Shown here: positions 26,744-36,576 of the stretch, piece by piece
Layout: the number at the start of each line of letters is the position of its first letter
How positions within the stretch are numbered: the stretch's first letter is position 1
Assembly: GCA_016938655.1 (NCBI GenBank)
Contig: JAFGUG010000080.1
Span: forward strand, 45,112-109,111
Direction of reading: 5' to 3'
DNA: 64,000 nucleotides
From: Thiotrichales bacterium
Lineage (GTDB): Bacteria > Pseudomonadota > Gammaproteobacteria > Thiomicrospirales > Thiomicrospiraceae
Notes under the pieces: model-generated
Told to the model about the DNA's origin: nothing
Databases searched by the model: none
What the model saw: the letters and a program-made list of their open reading frames with translations, nothing else
Position numbers and translations under genes: made by a program

Positions 26744-29257
26744 ATGAATAAAACATTCAAAAAACGAGCCAGCCTAAGAACACGATATATCTCGTTTACC
26801 TTCATTCTTGGGCTATTTGTTTTAACCTTGGTAACGGTGAGTTACATGAACCTCATGGCCACAAAAAGTAAGGTCAATTCCGGTTATCTCACGATTACCC
26901 AAGAACAAAAGCACATTGTTGATATCAGAAGCACCCTCCTTAAAGTCAACCAAGACATTAACCTCTTTATTCTCGACCCATTAAATGAAGATCTGTTAAA
27001 TAAAATCGACATTCACACTCAAGTTGCTCAAACAAATTTGACCCCTCTTTTAGAAAAAAATCACTATGCACACACCAATCTAGATGACCGTGTTAAAAGC
27101 CTAAGCGGGCGTTTTGACATACTCAACAAAGAGGTAAAACGGTTAGTTGAATACCGCTTAGACATCAATAAACAATATCCAGGATTAGGGCTCTCTGCCA
27201 ACGAAATGGAAGCTCAGCAAGACCAAGTTAAATCAGCGTTTGAAATTTTGATTAATGAGGCGGAGAGCGAAGGATTTGATGCGGCTATTTTGTCTAAACT
27301 GGTTAACGCCAACCTAAATTGGACCAAAGCCATTTCACAAACGCGCATTTACATGGCCAACCGTCTTGCCTCTTTTTCGACCGACATATTGAACGACCAA
27401 GGAATCAGTTTAAATGACATCTACAACCTATTCTCTGAGCAAGTTCAAACGTTACAATCCGACTACTCAGGCATCGACAGCTTTGAAGGAACCGACCTTC
27501 TAAAGTCTGTTGCAGAAATAAACGAAGCTTGGTACATCAACTTTTTAAAAGTGCGCGCTATTTCCGAATCCGACGCTTGGCGCAGCGATACGCAAATAAT
27601 GAAAAGCAAGATTTTTCCACTTTTAAATACCATTACCGAAGAGGTTAATGCACTCGAACAGGTTCTTAAAAAAGAGAAAGCGAACATTGACGATGAGGTT
27701 CAAAAAAGTGACCAAGCGTTTAACGTGTTAATCTTTGGCATTATTGCGCTGTTTTTAATTTACATTGCCGCCCTATTGCTTTCAATGGAATGGATGCTGT
27801 TTGGCCCGATACGAAAGGTGACCCAAACCATAAAAGCAAAAGCGTTCAATACCGATCTTGCGATAATAGAGCCCACCAACACGCTTGAGATGGATCGTCT
27901 TATTGACGCGTTTAATCATATGGACGAACAAGTCATGCAGCGTCAAAATGCGCTTGAACATCAAGCCATGCACGACTATCTAACAGGCTTGCCTAACCGA
28001 TTCATGCTCAATCAGCGTCTTGAATATCAACTGCTTTCGGCACAACGTCAAAAACAATCCTTCTCACTGTTTGTCATGGATTTAGACTATTTTAAAGAGA
28101 TTAACGATACTCTTGGCCACGCCATAGGTGATCAACTGCTGATTGAAGCCTCTCTGCGCATGGCAAAACTCATTCGAAACTCGGATACCTTAGCCCGATT
28201 AGGCGGCGATGAATTTGCCGTGTTACTCCCCGATTCCGATAAAAACAGTTCGCAAAAAACCGCCAAAGCGATTATTCAGGCGATTAATCAAACGTTTGAC
28301 ATTAACCATGAAAAAGTCAGTGTCAGCATCAGTATCGGCATTGTCAGTTACCCTGAAGATGCTCAAGACTGCGACACCTTAATGCAATATGCCGATATGG
28401 CGATGTACACTGCAAAACGCAAACGCAGTGGCTACTCACTGTATGATTCAAGCGAAAACATCTACAGTAAAGAACGCTTAACCCTGGTTCACGACCTCAA
28501 CGAAGCCCTTACCCAACATCAGTTTGACCTCTACTACCAGCCCAAAATAAATTTGAGCACCAACGAGCTGGTGGGGGCAGAAGCCTTAATTCGTTGGAAT
28601 CACCGATTGTATGGTTTTATCTCCCCAGAAAAAATTATTGAAGCCGCAGAGCGGGTTGGCATTATCCAAAAGCTGTCGCTGTATGTTTTAGAAAAAGCCA
28701 TTACCGAGTGTGCCCATTGGCACACAATGGGCCACCGCATTTCGGTTTCGGTCAACCTTTCAGTGCGCGATTTAACCAACCGAACACTGTGCGATCAAAT
28801 TCAAGCGATGCTCGATAAAAACCAGCTTGGCTACCCATATCTAATTGTTGAAATTACCGAAAGCGTCATGATGGAAAACCTCGCCACCTCACTGGAACAG
28901 CTCAATAAAATAAGCGATTTAGGCATTGGTATTTCCATTGATGACTACGGCACAGGCTTCTCTTCACTGGCCTACTTAAAACGCCTCCCCGTGAAAGAGC
29001 TGAAAATTGATAAATCGTTTATTATGGATATTATCGATGACGAAAACGACAAAGAGATTGTTCGCTCCACCATTAACCTTGGGCACAACCTTAATTTACG
29101 CGTCATTGCTGAAGGTGTTGAAAACCAGCAAGTGCTTGACCTGTTGAGAACGTTTGGTTGCGACCAAATTCAAGGCTACTTTATTAGCCGCCCGATTGAC
29201 TCGGAGGCGTTTAGAGAAAAAATCGCGACCAACCAATTTAGACTCGACACCAAATAA
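26744..29257 (+). CDS. Membrane HAMP-GGDEF-EAL cyclic-di-GMP protein
   Basis: 837 residues. Helix 1 is at about 16-38. A periplasmic all-helical sensor (39-327) resembles four-helix-bundle chemoreceptor inputs. Helix 2 is at about 328-350 and a HAMP segment at 351-400 (FGPIRKVTQTIKAKAF). GGDEF lies at 487-491 with an intact I-site RNSD five residues before it. The EAL domain motif sits near 613 (AEALIRWNHR), with DDYGTGFSSLAYLK and LKIDKSF. Both domains appear active. It is divergently transcribed from the Cache-PAS-GGDEF-EAL gene across a gap holding an iterated palindrome, so the two may share control. Confidence 0.94.
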   Translation: MNKTFKKRASLRTRYISFTFILGLFVLTLVTVSYMNLMATKSKVNSGYLTITQEQKHIVDIRSTLLKVNQDINLFILDPLNEDLLNKIDIHTQVAQTNLTPLLEKNHYAHTNLDDRVKSLSGRFDILNKEVKRLVEYRLDINKQYPGLGLSANEMEAQQDQVKSAFEILINEAESEGFDAAILSKLVNANLNWTKAISQTRIYMANRLASFSTDILNDQGISLNDIYNLFSEQVQTLQSDYSGIDSFEGTDLLKSVAEINEAWYINFLKVRAISESDAWRSDTQIMKSKIFPLLNTITEEVNALEQVLKKEKANIDDEVQKSDQAFNVLIFGIIALFLIYIAALLLSMEWMLFGPIRKVTQTIKAKAFNTDLAIIEPTNTLEMDRLIDAFNHMDEQVMQRQNALEHQAMHDYLTGLPNRFMLNQRLEYQLLSAQRQKQSFSLFVMDLDYFKEINDTLGHAIGDQLLIEASLRMAKLIRNSDTLARLGGDEFAVLLPDSDKNSSQKTAKAIIQAINQTFDINHEKVSVSISIGIVSYPEDAQDCDTLMQYADMAMYTAKRKRSGYSLYDSSENIYSKERLTLVHDLNEALTQHQFDLYYQPKINLSTNELVGAEALIRWNHRLYGFISPEKIIEAAERVGIIQKLSLYVLEKAITECAHWHTMGHRISVSVNLSVRDLTNRTLCDQIQAMLDKNQLGYPYLIVEITESVMMENLATSLEQLNKISDLGIGISIDDYGTGFSSLAYLKRLPVKELKIDKSFIMDIIDDENDKEIVRSTINLGHNLNLRVIAEGVENQQVLDLLRTFGCDQIQGYFISRPIDSEAFREKIATNQFRLDTK

Positions 29258-29565
29258 CCCATCAATAAGACAAGCAGGCCTCTCACTCTCTTTACCCCAC
29301 CTGCGGGGGAACCCACTCTCAAACATAGCAAACTAAAGCCTGCGCCCCAGATTAGTTATGATTTAATCTTATCCAAAATCAGCAGGCCTGCTAAACAGAG
29401 ACCAAAAGCAACGTAACGTCTTTGAAGCACACATCACCGCCTAGACCTTAGCCTTCCCAAAACCAAAAAAATATCATCTTTTTGTCACACTGGCGTCATC
29501 TGCCAGCCATACTCAAGCGCAATAATAGACATGAAATTTGTCCACTTCTTGAGAGCCTAAAAAAC
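29258..29565. other. Gap with one perfect and one damaged iterated palindrome
   Basis: A damaged copy AGCAGGCCTCTC lies at about 29273-29284 and a perfect AGCAGGCCTGCT at 29381-29392 (left flank AAAATC). Between them a G/C hairpin CCCC-ACCTGC-GGGG (29295-29308) could end the upstream transcript but has no T run. No gene is seen. Confidence 0.6.
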
Positions 29566-31311
29566 ATGCTAAATTTAGAAAAAACGCTGACTGAAAAGTA
29601 CCCCGACCTCCCTAAAAGGCTTGGAGGCAAGGCGATGATCAAACTGATTAAAACCCTGACTCATGAAACCCAAATTAATGATTTTATTCAAACCCATCAG
29701 CACCTTAAAGGTTTTGCCTTTTTAGACCAAGTTCTCAACCACTTCAATTTCAGTTATCAAGTCAGTGCCCGCTCACTCAATCGCATACCCGCCGAAGGGC
29801 GTTTAATGATTGTCGCGAATCACCCGATTGGCTCACTGGACGGCTTGGCACTTTTAAAAATGGTACACAGTGTCCGCTCCGACGTAAAAATTGTTGCAAA
29901 CGACCTGTTGAATAACATCGAACCATTACAGTCGCTGTTTTTAGGGGTAGATAATATAAGCGAAAAAAACAGTCACAAAGCCCAACTTAAAGCGATTATG
30001 CATGCGCTCGCTCACGATGAAGCGGTCATAATCTTTCCCGCTGGCGAAGTGTCTCGTATTCGCCCGAATGGCGTTCGTGATGGTAAATGGAAAGCGGGCT
30101 TTCTAAAACTCGCCAAAAAGGCCAAGGCGCCAATTGTCCCCATTTATGTAGACGCTCGTAATTCGGCGCTATTTTATAGCCTGTCAACCCTCTACAAACC
30201 CTTAGGCACATTGATGTTGGTGCAGGAGATGTTCAATAAAAGCCACCAAGAGATTAAGTTTCATATCGGCAAGCCGATTCCTTGGAAAGCCTTAGCCAAC
30301 TTGGAGATGGACAATAAGGCTTTAGCCAACCGTTTTCGAAAACATCTGTACCGTTTAGACAAAGAAGCCAAGTGGACTAAAAACGAGAAAACTCCGCTGT
30401 TTGAAACACTAGAAACGATTGCACACCCCGTTGACCGCAAAGCCTTAAAAAAGGCACTCAAAAAGAGTCCTCTGCTTGGTCAAACGCAGGATGGTAAAAA
30501 GATTTTTCTTTACGACTTTGAAGACGACTCGCCCGTTATGCACGAAATTGGTCGTTTACGAGAACTCACCTTTAGAACCGTTGAAGAGGGCACCGGCACC
30601 CGCATGGATTTAGACCAATACGATGTACTTTATCGCCACTTGGTTTTGTGGGATGAGGATGATCTAGAAATTGTTGGCGCTTATCGCATCGGTGAATGCA
30701 AACCGATTATTGAACAAAATGGCATCAACGGTTTATACACGAGCACCCTATTTAATCTTCAGCCACAAATGGAAACCTTGTTACCCAACGCACTCGAATT
30801 AGGAAGAAGCTTTGTGCAACCGCGTTACTGGGGCAAACGCAGCTTAGATTATTTATGGTACGGCATTGGTGCTTATGTCGCGCAGCATCCAGAAATCAAG
30901 TATCTGTTTGGCCCCGTGTCACTGAGCGCCGCTTACCCACAAAACGCCAAAGAACTCATTATTGGTTTTTACAGCAAACAATTTGGTGACGATTCTGAAC
31001 AAGAAAAAGCCGCCACCGCCAAACGACCAATCCGTTTAAGCAAAGAGAATCAAAAAATCGCCCAACATCTCTTTAACGGCGAATACAAAGCCAGCTACAA
31101 AAAACTAAACGCCCTACTGGATGCCGAAGGCGTTAAAGTGCCCACCCTGTTTAAACAATACGCCGAAGTCTGTGACGACAAAGGCTGCACGTTTATTGAC
31201 TTCAGCACCGACCCCAACTTTAACGACTGCATAGATGCCTTAATTTGGGTGGAGCTGGATAAACTCACCCCAAAAAAACGCGCTCGCTACCTAAATCCGA
31301 TTAAGGCTTAA
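29566..31311 (+). CDS. olsF: Bifunctional acyltransferase, probable OlsF-type ornithine lipid synthase
   Basis: 581 residues from ATG 29566 (GAGAG ribosome site 9-10 bases upstream; an earlier in-frame ATG lacks one). The N-terminal PlsC/OlsA-like O-acyltransferase has the catalytic motif N85-H86-PIGSL-D92 and the motif FPAGEVSRIR. The C-terminal part (about 315-500) matches the OlsB-like GNAT family (ELGRSFVQPRYWGKRS, YLFGPVSLSAAYP). This order is that described for OlsF, which makes phosphorus-free ornithine lipids by N-acylating ornithine and then O-acylating lyso-ornithine lipid. The product is inferred from domain order; a haemolysin-like or other aminolipid acyltransferase role is the alternative. 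Cytoplasmic or peripheral membrane; no partner genes adjoin. Confidence 0.8.
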   Translation: MLNLEKTLTEKYPDLPKRLGGKAMIKLIKTLTHETQINDFIQTHQHLKGFAFLDQVLNHFNFSYQVSARSLNRIPAEGRLMIVANHPIGSLDGLALLKMVHSVRSDVKIVANDLLNNIEPLQSLFLGVDNISEKNSHKAQLKAIMHALAHDEAVIIFPAGEVSRIRPNGVRDGKWKAGFLKLAKKAKAPIVPIYVDARNSALFYSLSTLYKPLGTLMLVQEMFNKSHQEIKFHIGKPIPWKALANLEMDNKALANRFRKHLYRLDKEAKWTKNEKTPLFETLETIAHPVDRKALKKALKKSPLLGQTQDGKKIFLYDFEDDSPVMHEIGRLRELTFRTVEEGTGTRMDLDQYDVLYRHLVLWDEDDLEIVGAYRIGECKPIIEQNGINGLYTSTLFNLQPQMETLLPNALELGRSFVQPRYWGKRSLDYLWYGIGAYVAQHPEIKYLFGPVSLSAAYPQNAKELIIGFYSKQFGDDSEQEKAATAKRPIRLSKENQKIAQHLFNGEYKASYKKLNALLDAEGVKVPTLFKQYAEVCDDKGCTFIDFSTDPNFNDCIDALIWVELDKLTPKKRARYLNPIKA

Positions 31312-31326
31312 CCTTTATTCAAAATC

Positions 31327-31338
31327 AGCAGGCCTGCC
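31327..31338. repeat. Iterated palindrome, one mismatch at the end
   Basis: AGCAGGCCTGCC, keeping the 10-bp core GCAGGCCTGC, with left flank AAAATC and right flank AAAATC. It lies between olsF and the chemoreceptor gene. Confidence 0.8.
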
Positions 31339-31516
31339 AAAATCGAGACAAACCATGAGACGGTTACCACGCTTGTATAAAGACTTTTAAGGATTCAATA
31401 AACCAAAAAAGTAACGCTACAATGTGATTTTGCAAAACTGCGCACACTTTTTGCTTTATAACAAACCAACTTAAAAATTAACACCTGCGCACTAGCCCAA
31501 TCCACAGAGGTTTACC

Positions 31517-34414
31517 ATGCAAGAATCCATTCGTCTTATTGCCCGCGTTGATGCAAACGGCACTATTCAATACATAAACAATGAGTATCTCACCTGGACA
31601 GGCTACCCCTCTAAAGAACTGGTTGGGCACCCTGTGAGCACGCTTCGCTCGGTGAACGGCGCGACCTCAAGGATTGAAGGTATCATTAAGAGTCAGTGCC
31701 AAAAAAATGAACCGATTAATTTTCCGGTTCCGGAAGTCAAAAAAAATGGCGAACGTTACTGGACAGATATGCGCATTCAACCGATTCATGAAAATGGCCA
31801 ATACATCGGTTACACCTCGGTTAAACGTCTTATCACCGCTGAAAAGAAAATTAAACAAGCTGAATTGCTCTACCACAAAATAGAAAAAGAGCAGGTCGTC
31901 TTTTACAGCGGCGAATGGATTGCCACAGCTAAACATCGATTCAGTTCTATGATTGGCTTACACAAAGCCTCTCTTTCACAAAAAATTATCGCTATTACCG
32001 CCAGTGTGTCCATCGTAATACTTGCGCTAGCCTTTGCCTACGAGCAACTTGAAGAAAAAAAGATAGAGCACAATTTAGCCATTAACCATGGTCAAAATTT
32101 TGGTGAAATTGTCGATGGCTTAATGTTAAAAAAAGCCGATTTAGGCATTACTAATGCGGTGGCAATTTCTGCCTCCAATGAGATTGAACTTGCCGCCACC
32201 AATGGTGACCAACGGGCACTCAACGATGCGCTATCCAATATCAGTCAAAAATACAGTGAAATGACCGATTTAAAAAGTGTCAAACTGCACTTTACCGATG
32301 AAAACTCGCAATCTTATTACAAGTCTTGGCTGCCATTAGAAAAACAAGAAATTGTCGACCTTTCCGATCGTGGTTACATGAAAAAAATGGCCACTGAACG
32401 TAAACCAATGGTGGTCTATGCAGTGGGTTCGGCTGGGTTTAATATTAAATCGTTGATTCCCATTAAAAAAGACGGCAAGTTTGAAGGCGCTTTGGAACTG
32501 ATTCAAGGGCTAGGTTCGCTACGCAGAGACTTTGCTAAAACTAATCGCATGTACCTCATGACCATCTCCAAAGACTACATTATGGCGGGGGACAAATATC
32601 GTCAAATGAACGCCAAAAACATTCCAGTATCTAAAGATGCAAGTTGGGTGGTGGGCAATAACAAGCAATTCTCTTTAGAAGCATCAGGCAAACAAATTGA
32701 CGCGCTTCAGCAGATTGACTTAAACACCCTTTTTAAACAAGGATACTTAACGACCAGTGACTATTTTCACTATACCAAACCCATTTATGACGTTTCTAAA
32801 AAGTTAATGGGCTACCACATTGTTTCCGAACCGATTGCCGATTATAACGCACTGCTAAACAAACAAATTGACGTGGCGGAAAATGCCTTTATACAACTAT
32901 CTTTAGCCTTAACGACCATGCTTGCATTGGTATTAACCTTACTCTGGATTATGGTGATTAAACCCATTCGTAATACACAACAAACTATGGAAAACTCGGT
33001 TATTAATTCCGACCTGTTTGCGCGTGTTCACGCTTACGGGAATGACGAAATTGCACAAATGGCCAAAGCCTATAACCGCCAATCAATGCTGGCTCAAGTC
33101 GCCAATGCCGAAGTGTCGTCAGCCATGGAAGAGATTTTAGCGGGTCGCTTAAACTACCACATAGATTACCCATTCCAGTCGGATTACGGCATTCTAAAAA
33201 ATCGTATCAACGAAACCAATCAATCGCTAAGCACCTTTTTTGAGGTGATTGGTGAAGTGATGACTGACTTACAAAATGGCGACTTTAACAAAGCGCACAA
33301 AAACACCTTAAACGGCGCCTTTGCCGTGGTGGTCAATGACTGTTTAACCTCTATGCACACGCTATCTAAAGCGTTTGCAGAAATTAATCAGGTGATGAGC
33401 TATGCCGCTCGCGGTAAGTTTGATGAACGCATCCAAAACTTCGCCGCTGGAGACATCCATCAACTTCAAACCAATTTAAACCAAGCCTTACAGAACATAG
33501 AAACCGGTTTTGAAGATATCGTTGAAGCCGCACAACGCATGGCTCAAGGCGACTTAACCCAACCGATTGTCCATGAATACGAATTCACCATTGATCAAGC
33601 CAAACAAGCGATTAACGAAAGTATTAATGGCTTAAGTGGCACGCTGTCACAAGTCACCGACATTGCCTACCAAGTGCAATCCGGTGTCAGAACGGTGGCG
33701 GATGGCGCACAAAATTTGAACCAACGCACCCAAGACCAAGCGGCCACGCTTGAAAAAACCTCGGCGGCGATGGAACAGACCAACTCGCAAATTCAAAACA
33801 ACCTAGACAACACCAAAATGGCAGGGCAAATTGCCGAATCGCAAAACCACATGCTCGAAGAGGCCAATGGCGTGATGGGCGAAACCAAAAACTCCATGAA
33901 CAACATTCAAACCGCCTCGAATCAAATTAAAGACATTACCAGCTTGATTGATTCCATTGCCTTCCAAACCAACTTGCTTGCACTGAATGCCGCCGTAGAA
34001 GCAGCAAGAGCGGGCGAACACGGCCGTGGATTTGCCGTGGTAGCAGGTGAAGTGCGAAATCTAGCCGGTAAATCGGCCGATGCCGCCAAAGAGATCAGCA
34101 CCTTAATTGAGCAAACCTCGAACGCGATTAATGTTGGGGTAACGCAAGTGGATAAAGTCGGTAACTCACTCGACCAAGTCACCCAAGAAACGCAACGTAT
34201 GCTTGAAATTGTGCGCCAAGTCTCCATCGCCTCGCAAGAGCAATCGCAAGGGGTCAGCGAAATTAACAGCGCCATCATCAGTATTGATAGCGCCACTCAA
34301 CAAAACGCCGCACTGGTTGAAGAGACCACCGCCACCGCAGAGACGCTTTTAGAGTCGTCTGAACAACTGCAAAACTCGGTCAAAGCGTTTCAATTACAAC
34401 GAAAATTGCGCTAA
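31517..34414 (+). CDS. Chemoreceptor with N-terminal PAS and periplasmic Cache
   Basis: 965 residues with two separate inputs. A cytoplasmic Aer-like PAS domain occupies 1-105 (DANGTIQYINNEYLTWTGY; the WTGY phrase is typical of the Aer/FAD-PAS family). Helix 1 follows at about 152-172. A large periplasmic Cache-like domain spans 175-460, then helix 2 at about 462-483, several HAMP-like repeats, and the methyl-accepting domain with the hairpin [20 protein letters not shown] near 823-842. There is no C-terminal CheR pentapeptide. The N-terminal PAS placed before a full transmembrane receptor is less common than either architecture alone and suggests combined energy and ligand taxis. Confidence 0.93.
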   Translation: MQESIRLIARVDANGTIQYINNEYLTWTGYPSKELVGHPVSTLRSVNGATSRIEGIIKSQCQKNEPINFPVPEVKKNGERYWTDMRIQPIHENGQYIGYTSVKRLITAEKKIKQAELLYHKIEKEQVVFYSGEWIATAKHRFSSMIGLHKASLSQKIIAITASVSIVILALAFAYEQLEEKKIEHNLAINHGQNFGEIVDGLMLKKADLGITNAVAISASNEIELAATNGDQRALNDALSNISQKYSEMTDLKSVKLHFTDENSQSYYKSWLPLEKQEIVDLSDRGYMKKMATERKPMVVYAVGSAGFNIKSLIPIKKDGKFEGALELIQGLGSLRRDFAKTNRMYLMTISKDYIMAGDKYRQMNAKNIPVSKDASWVVGNNKQFSLEASGKQIDALQQIDLNTLFKQGYLTTSDYFHYTKPIYDVSKKLMGYHIVSEPIADYNALLNKQIDVAENAFIQLSLALTTMLALVLTLLWIMVIKPIRNTQQTMENSVINSDLFARVHAYGNDEIAQMAKAYNRQSMLAQVANAEVSSAMEEILAGRLNYHIDYPFQSDYGILKNRINETNQSLSTFFEVIGEVMTDLQNGDFNKAHKNTLNGAFAVVVNDCLTSMHTLSKAFAEINQVMSYAARGKFDERIQNFAAGDIHQLQTNLNQALQNIETGFEDIVEAAQRMAQGDLTQPIVHEYEFTIDQAKQAINESINGLSGTLSQVTDIAYQVQSGVRTVADGAQNLNQRTQDQAATLEKTSAAMEQTNSQIQNNLDNTKMAGQIAESQNHMLEEANGVMGETKNSMNNIQTASNQIKDITSLIDSIAFQTNLLALNAAVEAARAGEHGRGFAVVAGEVRNLAGKSADAAKEISTLIEQTSNAINVGVTQVDKVGNSLDQVTQETQRMLEIVRQVSIASQEQSQGVSEINSAIISIDSATQQNAALVEETTATAETLLESSEQLQNSVKAFQLQRKLR

Positions 34415-34462
34415 GGTGTTTTAAACACGATTAAAGCCATTAAAAATCGGTTAAATAAAACT

Positions 34463-34510
34463 CAACAGGCCTGCTTAAATTCAACTCTAAGCAGGCCTGT
34501 TGGGTTTTAT
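34463..34510. terminator. Bidirectional terminator built from two palindrome copies in inverted orientation
   Basis: CAACAGGCCTGCTTA (34463-34477) is an exact reverse complement of TAAGCAGGCCTGTTG (34488-34502), with a 10-base loop. The 15-bp stem is flanked by AAAA before and TTTT after. Each arm is itself a near-perfect copy of the iterated palindrome. It lies between the convergent chemoreceptor and rhodanese genes. Confidence 0.88.
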
Positions 34511-34561
34511 CACCTTGTTTTTCAGCGTTCTTTTAATCTTACCGTTAATTAAATAAGCACC

Positions 34562-35017
34562 TTAACAAACATTCGAAGCTTCTTGAAAGCCCGGATTCCA
34601 AGGGTGGTCTAAACGAATTAAGCCGTTTTCGGTTGGTGGGACGGATACGGGGTAGCTGCATTGTGTCCATGCGTTATAGCCGCCAGCCAAGTTGACGACA
34701 TTGGTGTAGCCCATTTTTAACATGGTATCCACCGCCAAAGCGCCGCGTCCACCTGCCTGACAAAACACGACCCAACATTGGTCTAAATCGGCCAAATCCC
34801 CACTGTGCCCTTCGTAACACTTGTCGCACATCGGCTCTAACATACCGCGCGGCACATGCACCGCCATAGGAATGGTGCCGTCTAAGTATTCGGCTGCCTC
34901 ACGGACGTCTAACGGTTTATAACCGCCGCATTTGAATAGGTCTTGCGCCTCTTTGGTTGTGACCTCTTTAATATTGGCTTTCGCTGCCGCCACAATGTCT
35001 TTTAGTCGTAATGCCAT
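34562..35017 (-). CDS. Rhodanese-like sulfurtransferase
   Basis: 151 residues, one rhodanese domain. The active-site loop is C86-Q-A-G-G-R91, the six-residue loop of sulfur-handling rhodaneses with catalytic Cys86. CH2A-like DVREAAEYLDGTIPMAVHVP is present. Two further cysteines in CDKC (64-67) and one near the C-terminus (SNVC) are extra. It is cytosolic, with no signal peptide. The gene stands alone, 105 bases from the fetB stop on the same strand. A role in sulfur-atom transfer would suit a sulfur-oxidising organism, but many bacteria carry such proteins. Confidence 0.9.
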   Translation of the reverse strand: MALRLKDIVAAAKANIKEVTTKEAQDLFKCGGYKPLDVREAAEYLDGTIPMAVHVPRGMLEPMCDKCYEGHSGDLADLDQCWVVFCQAGGRGALAVDTMLKMGYTNVVNLAGGYNAWTQCSYPVSVPPTENGLIRLDHPWNPGFQEASNVC

Positions 35018-35122
35018 TTTCCCACCCCTTTGACTTTATAAATTACTGGGTTTCAATTTAGCAAGAATCCTTTTTAAATGAAAGGGTTATTCGACATTAA
35101 CGCCACAAAAAAGCGTGTGTGA

Positions 35123-35923
35123 TTATTTGCTTTTGATTAAGCCATCCAGTAATAAACGCTGGCGTGAATCAAATAGGCGACGACTGGCAAAATGCACCGC
35201 AATCAAGGTGCCCATGGCCGTAGAAGAGGCAACCAAAAACATCACTAAAATTTGATATTTAACCGCTTCAGTGGGGTCGGCTCCGGCTAAGATTTGCCCA
35301 GTCATCATACCGGGTAACGAGATGATTCCGGCGGCCACCAGCATGTTAATAACCGGCATCATGGCGGTGTGTAAACTTTGTTGGCGAATAAACAACATCG
35401 ATTGTTTGGCAGTTTTTCCTAACGCCAACTGTGCCTCAATTTGCGGTTTGAGTTGCACCGCATTGCGTGTAAGGTTGTCGAGTCCCAAGCCAATCGCGGT
35501 CATACTGTTACCCAACAACATGCCTAACAACGGAATCGCGTATTGTGCTTGGTACCACGGTTCGGGTTCGATAATAAATATCAGCACGCCCACTAACAAC
35601 ATTAAGGCAGTCAGTGAAATGGAAAACAGTCCAATGATAATGCTGTAGCCGCCTTTAAAGATGTAATGTTGTCGCTTGGCAATTTCGTAGCCGGCGGCCA
35701 GCAACATGATCACCCCCACCAACGCGACCCAAATCCAGTTTTCGGCAAAGAACACCCAACTTAACCACACGCCCATAAATAGCAGTTGTACGACCATACG
35801 AACGTTGGCCCACCAATATTGTTTAAAATGGGTAAAGCCGTTTAACGCCAAAATAACACCCATTAACACCACTAAACTCGAGAGCATTAATAGGTCAAGG
35901 TAGGTGAGGGTTATCATGTTCAT
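35123..35923 (-). CDS. fetB: FetB-type ABC transporter permease (UPF0014)
   Basis: 266 residues, about seven transmembrane helices. Characteristic family phrases are LLGMLLGNSMTAIGLGLDNL, SLPGMMTGQILAGADPTEAV and YQILVMFLVASSTAMGT. Together with FetA it forms an exporter that lowers iron toxicity in E. coli. Its ATG overlaps the fetA stop by four bases, so the two are translationally coupled. Confidence 0.92.
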   Translation of the reverse strand: MNMITLTYLDLLMLSSLVVLMGVILALNGFTHFKQYWWANVRMVVQLLFMGVWLSWVFFAENWIWVALVGVIMLLAAGYEIAKRQHYIFKGGYSIIIGLFSISLTALMLLVGVLIFIIEPEPWYQAQYAIPLLGMLLGNSMTAIGLGLDNLTRNAVQLKPQIEAQLALGKTAKQSMLFIRQQSLHTAMMPVINMLVAAGIISLPGMMTGQILAGADPTEAVKYQILVMFLVASSTAMGTLIAVHFASRRLFDSRQRLLLDGLIKSK

Positions 35924-36573
35924 GAGTCTTTCTCGGTGCAGGCCTGCTGACTTTTTGAATCACTTTGCGCTGTATCTTGGTAAAGGGCTTCAATATCCCA
36001 CTGGTTTTCTGGGTCGGCTAACCGATTTTTTTGTGCTTCGTCATGGCTAATCCAAAGCATCGCCGCAGAGTGGGCTTGGCAATAATCTTTAACCACTGCC
36101 TCCACTTTTAAGGTGGCGACCTTATCTAAGTTGGCGGTAATTTCGTCCAATAACAGCACGGTTGGTTGATAAGACAAACCACGCAATAGCGCTAAACGTT
36201 GCTTTTCACCACTCGACAAACCGCTAATCGGTTGTTTGATTTGTTCAGATGTTAAACCGACCGCATCTAATTGTTCAGCGGTGGGTAAGGTGTCAAAATG
36301 CACGTCTGCAGTCTCTTTCCACCAAGCGGTTTCCGCGGAAAAATACATCACTTGTCTGCGCCAATGTTCCGGACAAATGTCAGTTTGAGCCTTACCGCTT
36401 AACGAGACTTGGCCTTGGTGCGGTATCAGGTCGGCTAAGGCTCTAAATAGCACTGACTTTCCGGTACCCGACTCGCCAAACAGCACCACTTTTTGCTCAG
36501 CTTGCAGTTCAAAACTGACGGCGGTTGGCATGCCTTTGGAGTGAACTTGACAGGCCTGTAACAGCGTACTCAT
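35920..36573 (-). CDS. fetA: FetA-type ABC transporter ATP-binding protein
   Basis: 217 residues with Walker A GESGTGKS (33-40), signature SGLSSGEKQRLALLRGL and Walker B VLLLDEIT. The C-terminal tail is Ser/Gln/Lys-rich and the last codons run across a copy of the iterated palindrome core (GCAGGCCTGC at 35938-35947, coding Q-Q-A-C). A second partial copy (CAGGCCTG, 36551-36558) lies near the start. The uvrD stop is 3 bases upstream, so uvrD-fetA-fetB is one transcription unit. The expected partner permease is immediately downstream. Confidence 0.92.
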   Translation of the reverse strand: MSTLLQACQVHSKGMPTAVSFELQAEQKVVLFGESGTGKSVLFRALADLIPHQGQVSLSGKAQTDICPEHWRRQVMYFSAETAWWKETADVHFDTLPTAEQLDAVGLTSEQIKQPISGLSSGEKQRLALLRGLSYQPTVLLLDEITANLDKVATLKVEAVVKDYCQAHSAAMLWISHDEAQKNRLADPENQWDIEALYQDTAQSDSKSQQACTEKDS

Positions 36574-36576
36574 GAC

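Noticed and set aside
29291..29314. A stretch TTTACCCCACCTGCGGGGGA resembling a type I-E CRISPR repeat
   Set aside because: Only one copy is present; no second copy lies at spacer distance and no cas gene is near. A chance G/C hairpin is the simpler reading.
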